Made by a program: the position numbers and the translations under genes
Notes under the pieces: generated by a model
Databases searched by the model: none
The model's input: the letters and a program-made list of their open reading frames with translations, nothing else
What the model was told of the DNA's origin: nothing
Assembly (NCBI GenBank): GCA_036269915.1
Contig: DATBDM010000001.1
Location: 1 to 5,866 of the forward strand
DNA length: 5,866 nucleotides
DNA from: DATBDM01 sp036269915
GTDB taxonomy: Bacteria; Actinomycetota; Thermoleophilia; Solirubrobacterales; Solirubrobacteraceae
Reading direction: 5' to 3'
Shown: piece after piece, positions 1 to 5,093 of the stretch
How positions within the stretch are numbered: the first letter of the stretch is position 1
Layout of the letters: each line of letters begins with the position of its first letter

Positions 1-1
1 C

Positions 2-250
2 GGCAGCGTCAAGGCGCTCTTCGAGGCCTACGACTTCTGCGCCGAGCGGGGCATGGGCGCGTATGGCGGCGGGCAGTACGAGCTCGGCGCCGGACGCGGC
101 CAGATCCAGCTACTCGCGGCGCTGTTCCACCCCGACGGGCCCAACGACATCGCCCCCGGCGGCTACGACGCGCTCGACCCCGAGCCCGGGCTGCCGCAGA
201 GCCCGCTCGACCCGGCGCCGGAGGGCACCGGTTTCCGCCGCCGCATCTAG
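2..250 (+). CDS. C-terminal fragment of an enolase-superfamily-like protein (partial, start outside window)
   Basis: The frame is open from the first bases of the window to the TAG at 248-250, giving the last 82 residues of a protein that begins upstream. The segment reads GSVKALFEAYDFC, then GMGAYGGGQYELGAGRG, then LAALFHPDGPNDIAP. This glycine-rich GGGQxELGxGRGQ block followed by LASLFHP-PNDVAP resembles the C-terminal end of bacterial proteins annotated as enolase/mandelate-racemase-like. In that superfamily a late barrel strand carries a Gly-Glu motif followed by an alanine-rich helix. The last 25 or so residues are a proline-rich tail ending in RRRI. The metal ligands and catalytic lysines would lie upstream, so neither reaction nor substrate can be assigned. 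The family call is from memory of the motif only; the reading frame itself is secure. Confidence 0.55.
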   Translation, partial: GSVKALFEAYDFCAERGMGAYGGGQYELGAGRGQIQLLAALFHPDGPNDIAPGGYDALDPEPGLPQSPLDPAPEGTGFRRRI

Positions 251-253
251 ACT
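248..253 (+). promoter_or_regulatory. Possible -10 box (TAGACT) for the 265 gene
   Basis: TAGACT fits the loose actinobacterial -10 pattern TANNNT. It overlaps the stop codon of the preceding gene and ends 11 bases before the ATG at 265. Transcription would begin near 260, leaving a leader of about 5 bases. The start has no Shine-Dalgarno sequence, which agrees with a very short leader. No TTGACA-like -35 is visible about 17 bases upstream. The same extended box, TCTAGNCT, sits at the same distance from the ATG at 2851. Confidence 0.35.
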
Positions 254-264
254 GGACTTCAACC

Positions 265-915
265 ATGCCGCCCAAGCAGCGTCAGATCCGCCTCGAGCAG
301 AAGTCCGCCCTCGGCGCGATGCAGCAGCTCGAGAACCGCTCGGACGAGGAGCTCCTCGCCGAGACCCGCTTCCGCGCCGCCGCGCAGGCCATCCTCGGGG
401 CGCGCGCCGCCGAGCGGATGGACGCAGAGCGCTCGCGCGAGCACTTCCGCGCCGCGATCGCGGCCGCCCGCCCGCAGGAGCGCCTGCAGCTGCGGCGCAT
501 GGCCGAGGCGTCGCTGGCGCTCGCCGAGCGCCGGCCGGACGACCTCCGCGCCGCCGCCGAACGGCTCGGTCAGGAGGCGCCGTCCAACCGCCAGCTGCTG
601 ATGCTGCGTCTGATGGGCCTGATCGCCCCGCCGCAGAGCGCCGGCCTGCCGCGGCGGATCGGCGGCATCTTCCTCCTGCTCGCGATCGTCGTGCTGCTGC
701 TCGCGCTCGGCTGGGGCATCGTCCAGCTCGTCGCGCTGCCGTTCGGCGGCCTCAACCCGATCATCTCGGTCTTCTGGGGCCTGGTCCTCGTCGCGATCGT
801 CATCGGCGTGCTCGCGTTCTACGGCCGCCGTCGCCAGAACGCCGCGCGCGCGAAGGCGGCCGAGCAGCGGACGAGCGCGATGGGCACCGGCCGGGCCGCG
901 CGCCGCTCGAAGTAG
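265..915 (+). CDS. Two-span membrane protein with charged helical N-terminus, function unknown
   Basis: I do not recognise this 216-residue protein. Residues 1-130 are rich in Arg, Glu, Ala and Leu and look helical throughout, with repeated patterns such as NRSDEELLAETRFRAAAQ; this is probably a cytosolic domain. Two strongly hydrophobic segments follow at about 133-157 (IGGIFLLLAIVVLLLALGW onward) and 164-187 (LNPIISVFWGLVLVAIVIG onward), separated by a short PFGG turn, so the protein forms a membrane hairpin. The C-terminus (188-216) is strongly basic (GRRRQNAARAK...RRSK), consistent with both ends facing the cytoplasm. The ATG at 265 is 14 bases after the previous stop and has no ribosome binding site. 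G/C-ending codons run throughout, supporting real coding. The next gene, 42 bases on, also encodes a small membrane protein and may be cotranscribed. Confidence 0.8.
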   Translation: MPPKQRQIRLEQKSALGAMQQLENRSDEELLAETRFRAAAQAILGARAAERMDAERSREHFRAAIAAARPQERLQLRRMAEASLALAERRPDDLRAAAERLGQEAPSNRQLLMLRLMGLIAPPQSAGLPRRIGGIFLLLAIVVLLLALGWGIVQLVALPFGGLNPIISVFWGLVLVAIVIGVLAFYGRRRQNAARAKAAEQRTSAMGTGRAARRSK

Positions 916-957
916 CACGCAGGGCGCCGCGCCCCGCCGTCGAAACCACCCGCAGCG

Positions 958-1323
958 ATGGATGGTCCGTCCACACGAGGCTGGGAGGCCGTGGAGGGCG
1001 CGGAGACGCGGGTGCACGAGCGTGCCATGGCGCGGCAGCGTGCGGCGGACCGGCGGCAGCGGCGCCGAAGCTGGACGGTGTGGGCCCTCCGGGTCCTGCT
1101 GCCCCTGCTCGGCGCCGCCGCCGCGCTCCTCGTCCTCGAGGCCCGCGACTGGTCCACGGTCGCCGCGGCGGCCGCGCTCGTCGTGCCGGCCGCCGTCTCC
1201 GCCTGGCTGGCGCGGCGCGAGAGCCTGCCCGACGCGATCCTCTGGCTGCTGGTGACCCTCGCGGCCGAGCTCGCGCTGGTGTTCGGGGTCGGGCTCGTCC
1301 TGCTCGGCCTCGGGCCCGCCTGA
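958..1323 (+). CDS. Small three-span membrane protein, function unknown
   Basis: This 121-residue protein is not recognised. A basic N-terminal stretch (about residues 22-38, ending DRRQRRRSW) precedes three hydrophobic segments at about 40-60, 66-84 and 94-117. By the positive-inside rule the N-terminus is cytosolic and the C-terminus (LLGLGPA) external. The start is uncertain. The ATG at 958 lacks a ribosome binding site, and the first seven codons after it have weak G/C third-position bias. A GTG at 1012 has GGAG at 1002-1005, six bases upstream, and would give 103 residues. The ATG at 1027 would give 98 residues beginning MARQRAADRR. All options keep the membrane segments. The TGA at 1321-1323 lies 7 bases from the end of the convergent cyclophilin gene. 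Confidence 0.72.
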   Translation: MDGPSTRGWEAVEGAETRVHERAMARQRAADRRQRRRSWTVWALRVLLPLLGAAAALLVLEARDWSTVAAAAALVVPAAVSAWLARRESLPDAILWLLVTLAAELALVFGVGLVLLGLGPA

Positions 1324-1330
1324 CGGGCGG
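1314..1330. terminator. Short GC hairpin at the convergent gene ends (weak candidate terminator)
   Basis: GCCCG at 1314-1318 can pair with CGGGC at 1324-1328. In an alternative register CCGCC at 1316-1320 pairs with GGCGG at 1326-1330. Both stems are only 5 bp and no T-tract follows on either strand. The position, between two converging genes 7 bases apart, suits a bidirectional end point. Short GC stems are common by chance in such GC-rich DNA, so this is weak. Confidence 0.2.
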
Positions 1331-2017
1331 CTACCTCGGCGCGACGCGGACCGAGTCGATCACGACCGGGCTGACCGGCGTTCCGCTCCGCGGATTGGCG
1401 TGGACGGCCGCGATGCGGTCGACCGTCGCCTGCCCGCCCGAGACCTTGCCGAGCAGGGCGTACTCGGGGGCGAACTGGTACTTCGTGCCGGTGACGACGA
1501 AAAACTGGCTGCCCGAGGTGCCGGACGCCTCGAACTGCGTCTTGGCCATCGCCACCACGCCCGGCGTGTACTTCACGTTGCGCGGCGGCGCCTCGACGAC
1601 CTTGTAGCCGGGGCCGCCGCTGCCGTCGCCCTTCGGGTCCCCGCCCTGGATCACGAAGCCCGGCACGATGCGGTGGAAGCTCGTGCCGTCGTAGAAGCGC
1701 TTGCCCGCCAGCGACGCGAACGACGCGCTCGTCTTCGGCGAGTCCTTGACGTCGAGGGTGATGTCGAAGCTGCCGCAGCTCGTCGCGATCGTCGCCACGT
1801 AGGTCTTCGAGGGCGACAGCGTGAGCTTGGGCCTGGGGAGCTTCTGGGCGGGCTTGGGCCGCGGCTGGGCGACCTGCTTGCAGCCGGCGGGCAGGCCCGC
1901 GGGCGCCGTCTTCGCGGGTGTCGCCGAGCCGCCGGAGTCGTCCGAGGAGCCGCCGCATCCGGCCAGGCCGACGGCCGCGGCGCAGGCGAGGAGGAGCGGC
2001 AAGGGCGGGCGCGGCAT
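1331..2017 (-). CDS. Cyclophilin-type peptidyl-prolyl cis-trans isomerase, predicted lipoprotein
   Basis: This protein catalyses cis-trans isomerisation of X-Pro bonds and probably helps fold proteins outside the membrane. The ATG at 2017 gives 228 residues. It begins with a lipoprotein signal peptide (hydrophobic residues 5-19, lipobox LAGC with Cys21), followed by a Ser/Gly/Pro-rich linker to about residue 70. The cyclophilin domain covers about 72-227. FHRIVPGFVIQGGDP (114-128) supplies the counterparts of CypA Arg55, Phe60 and Gln63 as R116, F121 and Q124. GVVAMAKT (153-160) and SGSQFFV (168-174, F173 matching Phe113) follow. The gap-free spacing to LLGKV places Gln181 at CypA Trp121 and Tyr186 at His126. 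Two further cysteines, 46 and 81, flank the domain start and could form a disulfide. A start 48 bases further upstream is open but would add 16 polar residues ahead of the signal peptide and overlap the divergent gene. Confidence 0.93.
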   Translation of the reverse strand: MPRPPLPLLLACAAAVGLAGCGGSSDDSGGSATPAKTAPAGLPAGCKQVAQPRPKPAQKLPRPKLTLSPSKTYVATIATSCGSFDITLDVKDSPKTSASFASLAGKRFYDGTSFHRIVPGFVIQGGDPKGDGSGGPGYKVVEAPPRNVKYTPGVVAMAKTQFEASGTSGSQFFVVTGTKYQFAPEYALLGKVSGGQATVDRIAAVHANPRSGTPVSPVVIDSVRVAPR

Positions 2018-2025
2018 GCGCGGCG

Positions 2026-2031
2026 ATGATA
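2026..2031 (-). promoter_or_regulatory. Candidate -10 element (TATCAT) for the cyclophilin gene
   Basis: Read on the minus strand, bases 2031 to 2026 are TATCAT, one mismatch from TATAAT. Transcription would begin near 2019, one or two bases before the cyclophilin ATG at 2017, so the mRNA would be essentially leaderless. No Shine-Dalgarno sequence precedes the ATG, which agrees. The element overlaps the plus-strand -10 candidate of the divergent gene. No clear -35 is visible. Confidence 0.45.
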
Positions 2032-2033
2032 AT
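2028..2033 (+). promoter_or_regulatory. Candidate -10 element (GATAAT) for the HAD phosphatase gene
   Basis: GATAAT differs from TATAAT at one base and is part of the only AT-rich patch at this junction. Transcription would start around 2040-2041, at the GTG proposed as the HAD start codon, giving a leaderless message. In-frame ATGs at 2026 and 2032 would then lie upstream of the transcript start. No convincing -35 is visible 17 bases upstream. Confidence 0.45.
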
Positions 2034-2040
2034 GCGCCCC

Positions 2041-2820
2041 GTGGCCCTCTCCCCTGCGCTCTCACGTTACGCCGCCGTGCTGCTCGACCTCGACGGCACC
2101 GTGTGGGTCGGCGACGAGCCGTGCGACGGCGCGGGCGCCGCGATCGACGCGCTGCGCGAGGCGGGGATGGCCGTCCGCTTCCTCACCAACGACGTCCGTC
2201 ACAGCCCCGAGGAGGTCGTGCGCAAGCTGTGGCGGCTCGGGTTCCGGGCCAACGTCGGGGAGGTCGTCAGCGTCGGCGCGGCGCTGCAGCGGCAGCTCGC
2301 CGAGCGCGACGGCGGCACCGCGTTCGTGATCGGCGCGCGGGCGCTCGTCGACCACGTCGCCGCCGCCGGGCTGCGGATCGTCAACCGCACGCCGTTCGCC
2401 TCGCGCGCCGACGTGGTCGTCGTCGCCGAGCACGAGGAGCTCGACTACGGCGAGCTGCGCACCGCCACCCAGGCCGTGCTGCGCGGCGCCGAGCTGATCG
2501 GCGCGACGCGCGACGCCACCTTCCCGATGCCCGACGGCCCGTGGCCCGGGTCCGGCGCCGTCCTCGCCGCCGTCGAGGCGGCCACCGGGCGCAGCGCCGA
2601 CGTCGTGGTCGGCAAGCCCGAGCCGGCGATGTACGCCGCGGCGCTCGACGGCCTGCCGGCGCCGGTGCTCGCCGTCGGCGACCGGGTCGAGGTCGACGTC
2701 GCCGGCGCCCGCGCGGCCGGGCTGGACGCGGCGCTGGTGCTCACCGGCGGCGCGCTGCGCCCGAGCGGCGACGACGCGCTGCGCGTCGCCGACTCGCTCG
2801 GCGCGCTCGTCCTCGCCTAG
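2041..2820 (+). CDS. HAD-superfamily subfamily IIA hydrolase (NagD/phosphoglycolate-phosphatase-like)
   Basis: This is a Mg2+-dependent phosphatase that would remove phosphate from a small metabolite through an aspartyl-phosphate intermediate; the substrate cannot be read from the sequence. From the GTG at 2041 it has 259 residues, typical for the family. Motif I is DLDGT (16-20), with Asp16 the nucleophile and Asp18 the acid/base. Motif II is FLTND (47-51), where most relatives have TNN. A C2-type cap lies between about 75 and 180. Motif III is Lys192 in VVGKPEP, and motif IV is GDRVEVDV (213-220), a variant of the usual GDRxxTDI with Val218 in place of Thr. ATGs at 2026 and 2032 are alternative starts adding 5 or 3 residues. 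GTG is preferred because the only promoter-like sequence overlaps those ATGs. The stop lies 30 bases before the lipid kinase gene. Confidence 0.9.
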   Translation: MALSPALSRYAAVLLDLDGTVWVGDEPCDGAGAAIDALREAGMAVRFLTNDVRHSPEEVVRKLWRLGFRANVGEVVSVGAALQRQLAERDGGTAFVIGARALVDHVAAAGLRIVNRTPFASRADVVVVAEHEELDYGELRTATQAVLRGAELIGATRDATFPMPDGPWPGSGAVLAAVEAATGRSADVVVGKPEPAMYAAALDGLPAPVLAVGDRVEVDVAGARAAGLDAALVLTGGALRPSGDDALRVADSLGALVLA

Positions 2821-2833
2821 CCGGGCGGCCGTC

Positions 2834-2839
2834 TAGCCT
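2834..2839 (+). promoter_or_regulatory. Possible -10 box (TAGCCT) ahead of the lipid kinase gene
   Basis: TAGCCT matches TANNNT and ends 11 bases before the ATG at 2851, so a transcript would start near 2846 with a leader of about 5 bases. The extended form TCTAGCCT (2832-2839) matches TCTAGACT at 246-253 at an identical distance from its ATG. A second CTAGCC lies 16 bases upstream (2817-2822), covering the HAD stop codon. There is no ribosome binding site and no clear -35. Read-through from the HAD gene is also possible. Confidence 0.33.
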
Positions 2840-2850
2840 CCTCGGCTCGC

Positions 2851-3723
2851 ATGGAGCGCCCAGTCCGCCTGATCGTCAACCCGAGCGCCGGCGGCGGCCG
2901 CGCCGCGCGGCTGCTACCCGCCGTCGAGGCCGCGCTGCGCGGGCACGGCATCGCCTTCCGCGTCGACCGCACGACGTCGATCGACCACGCGCGCGAGCTC
3001 GCCCGCCGCGCGCGCGACGAGGGCGAGATCGCGGCGGCGATGGGCGGCGACGGGCTCACCGGCGCCGTCGCGGGCGAGCTGCAGGGCTCCGAGGGCGTGC
3101 TGGCCGTGCTCCCCGGCGGCCGCGGCAACGACTTCGCGCGCAAGCTCGGCATCGGCGCCGACCCGGTGGCCGCCTGCGAGCTGATCGCCAACGGCGCCGA
3201 GCGCCGCGTCGACGTCGCCGAGGCCGATGGCCGCTGCTACGTCGGGATCCTCTCCGCGGGCCTTGACTCCGACGTCCAGGACATCGCCAACTCGACGCGG
3301 CTGCCCCTCGGGAACCTCGTCTACCTCTACGGAACGCTGCGCGTGCTGCGCACGTGGCGCCCCGCGGACTGGGAGGTCACCGTGGACGGCGCGCGCCACA
3401 CGTTCTCGGGATACTCCGTGGCGGTGGCGAACTCCGGTGTCTTCGGAGGCGGGATGTGGCTCGTGCCGGACGCCTCGATGGAGGACGGGCTGCTCGACGT
3501 CGTGCTCTCCGAGCACCGGCCGCGGCACCGCTTCCTGCTCAACCTCGGACGCGTGTTCAAGGGCACCCACACCTCCGAACCGGGGTTCCACATCCTGCGC
3601 GGGCGCAGCGTGACGTTCTCCGCGGACCGCCCGTACACGGCCTACGCGGACGGCGACCCGATCGCCGAGCTGCCGGCGACGGTGCAGGTCAGGCCCGGCG
3701 CGCTGCGGGTGCTCGCGCCATGA
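2851..3723 (+). CDS. Diacylglycerol-kinase-family lipid kinase (DgkB/YegS-like)
   Basis: This 290-residue protein has the usual family length and would phosphorylate a lipid such as diacylglycerol at the inner face of the membrane using ATP. The N-terminal nucleotide domain opens with RLIVNPSAGGGR (6-17). The signature follows as MGGDGL (64-69) and LPGGRGNDFARKLGI (87-101). The C-terminal beta-sandwich domain carries SAGLDS (135-140), PDASMEDGLLDV (206-217, the conserved P-D-A-x3-D-G-x-L-D pattern) and ADGDP (266-270). Two positions differ from the common consensus: GGDGT is GGDGL, and the PxGTGND loop is PGGRGND. The catalytic Asp67 remains. The ATG at 2851 lacks a ribosome binding site. The stop overlaps the murT start as ATGA, so the two are almost certainly cotranscribed. 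The exact lipid substrate is not shown by the sequence. Confidence 0.92.
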   Translation: MERPVRLIVNPSAGGGRAARLLPAVEAALRGHGIAFRVDRTTSIDHARELARRARDEGEIAAAMGGDGLTGAVAGELQGSEGVLAVLPGGRGNDFARKLGIGADPVAACELIANGAERRVDVAEADGRCYVGILSAGLDSDVQDIANSTRLPLGNLVYLYGTLRVLRTWRPADWEVTVDGARHTFSGYSVAVANSGVFGGGMWLVPDASMEDGLLDVVLSEHRPRHRFLLNLGRVFKGTHTSEPGFHILRGRSVTFSADRPYTAYADGDPIAELPATVQVRPGALRVLAP

Positions 3724-5093
3724 GCGCCAAGCTCGCCGGCGGCCTGCTCGCCGCCCGCGCCACCGGCGCGGTGCTGCGCCGCGCCGGGCGCGGCGGGACC
3801 TCGCTGCCCGGCAAGATCCTCACCCGCGTGGAACCGCACGCGATCGGCCGGCTCGCCGCGCGGCTGGAGCGCGGCTCGGTGGTCATCTCCGCCACGAACG
3901 GCAAGACGACGACGGCGGCGATGGTCTCGGCGATCATGCGGCGCACCGGCGCGACGCTCGTCCACAACCGCGCCGGGGCGAACATGGCGGGCGGCGTCGC
4001 CGCCGCGCTGGCCGGGGCGGCGCGACGCGGCGGCCGCGAGCTCGACGGCGACCTCGGGCTCTTCGAGGTCGACGAGTTCTGGCTCGGCGCCGTCGTCGAG
4101 GAGCTCGACCCGCGCGCGATGCTGCTCGGCAACCTCTTCCGCGACCAGCTCGACCGCTACGGCGAGCTCGAGACGATCGCCGACCGCTGGGCCGGCATCG
4201 TGGCCGCACGCGACCCGGCCGGCACGCTCGTGCTCAACGCCGACGACCCGGTGATCGCGGATCTCGGCCGGATGACGCTGCCGGTCTACTACGGCGTCGA
4301 CGACGACGCGCTCGCGCTCCCCGAGCTCCAGCACGCGTCGGACTCCAAGCACTGCCGCCGCTGCGGCCACGCCTACGTCTACGACGCCGCCTACCTCGCC
4401 CACCTCGGCCACTACCGCTGCCCCAACTGCGGCCAGCACCGGCCCGAGCCCTCCGTGCGGGCGACCGACGTCGAGCTGCGCGGGATCACCGCCTGCGCGT
4501 TCACCCTGCACGCCGAGGGCGGCGAGCGGCGCATCGAGCTGCCGCTGCCCGGGCTCTACAACGTCTACAACGCGCTCGGCGCCGCCGCGCTGACCCTGTC
4601 GCTCGGCGCCGGCCTCGACGACGTCGCTGCCGGGCTCGCGGCGGTCGAGCCCGCGTTCGGGCGCGCCGAGACGCTCGACCTCGGCGGGCGGCCGACGTCG
4701 ATCCTGCTCGTCAAGAACCCGGCCGGCGCCAACGAGGTGCTGCGCACGCTCGCGCTCGAGGGCGAGCGGCTCGACCTCTTCGGCGTGCTCAACGACCGCA
4801 TCGCCGACGGACGCGACATCTCGTGGGTCTGGGACGCCGACTGGGAGGTCATCGCGCCGCATGTGCGGCGGATGACCTGCTCGGGCACGCGCGCGGCGGA
4901 GCTCGCCCTGCGGCTGAAGTACGCGGGCGTGCCCGCCGAGCGGCTCGCCGTCGTCGAGGACGTCGAGGCCGGGCTGGACGCCGCGCTGGCCGACGGGGAC
5001 GGAGCTCTCTACGCCGTCCCGACGTACACCGCGCTGCTGGAGCTGCGCGACCTGCTCACCCGCCGCGGCCAGGTCGAGGCGTACTGGCGGTGA
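3720..5093 (+). CDS. murT: MurT, lipid II isoglutaminyl synthase Mur-ligase-like subunit
   Basis: MurT works with the glutaminase GatD in the cytoplasm to convert the alpha-carboxylate of D-Glu in lipid II to D-isoglutamine, using ATP and ammonia from glutamine. The 457-residue protein has the expected architecture. The Mur-ligase ATP site is SATNGKTTTAAM (57-68), followed by NRAGANMAGG (83-92), FEVDEF (115-120) and GNLFRDQLDRYGEL (137-150). A zinc-ribbon insertion has paired cysteines at 212/215 and 234/237. NADDP (173-177) follows the ATP-site block, and PGLYNVYNALGA (277-288) follows the ribbon. The C-terminal DUF1727 domain includes KNPAGANEVLRTL (332-344) and NDRIADGRDISW (358-369). Asp366 there is the likely counterpart of the Asp that completes the GatD triad in Staphylococcus; that alignment is my inference. 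The ATG overlaps the lipid kinase stop. The likely partner gatD begins after one intervening gene, whereas the two are usually adjacent. Confidence 0.96.
   Translation: MSAKLAGGLLAARATGAVLRRAGRGGTSLPGKILTRVEPHAIGRLAARLERGSVVISATNGKTTTAAMVSAIMRRTGATLVHNRAGANMAGGVAAALAGAARRGGRELDGDLGLFEVDEFWLGAVVEELDPRAMLLGNLFRDQLDRYGELETIADRWAGIVAARDPAGTLVLNADDPVIADLGRMTLPVYYGVDDDALALPELQHASDSKHCRRCGHAYVYDAAYLAHLGHYRCPNCGQHRPEPSVRATDVELRGITACAFTLHAEGGERRIELPLPGLYNVYNALGAAALTLSLGAGLDDVAAGLAAVEPAFGRAETLDLGGRPTSILLVKNPAGANEVLRTLALEGERLDLFGVLNDRIADGRDISWVWDADWEVIAPHVRRMTCSGTRAAELALRLKYAGVPAERLAVVEDVEAGLDAALADGDGALYAVPTYTALLELRDLLTRRGQVEAYWR

Noticed and set aside
63..1607. Plus-strand open frame of 514 codons spanning the first three genes
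   Set aside because: It is arginine-rich low complexity that crosses real gene boundaries, with no recognisable domain.
819..1958. Long minus-strand open frame (379 codons) overlapping the cyclophilin and small membrane protein genes
   Set aside because: Its product is Arg/Ala/Gly-rich with no domain, and it overlaps clearly coding genes in other frames. Long spurious open frames are expected at this GC content.
2026..2034. ATG at 2026 or 2032 as the HAD start codon
   Set aside because: Both overlap the only -10-like sequence at the junction and have no ribosome binding site; the GTG at 2041 fits the predicted transcript start. Not excluded without N-terminal data.
2018..2065. Longer cyclophilin start at 2065 on the minus strand
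   Set aside because: It would put 16 polar residues before the signal peptide and overlap the divergent HAD gene; the lipobox spacing fits the ATG at 2017.
1821..3266. Plus-strand open frame of 481 codons across the HAD and lipid kinase genes
   Set aside because: The translation is nearly all Arg, Ala and Gly. The HAD and kinase motifs are in different frames, so this is a shadow.
3697..3719. Possible hairpin (GGCGC with GCGCC) just before the murT start
   Set aside because: The stem is five base pairs with a 13-base loop and there is no ribosome binding site to hide, so it is not distinguishable from chance at this GC content.
3642..4862. Minus-strand open frame of 406 codons antisense to murT
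   Set aside because: It reads as low-complexity Val/Glu/Arg/Ala sequence and is explained by the codon bias of murT on the other strand.
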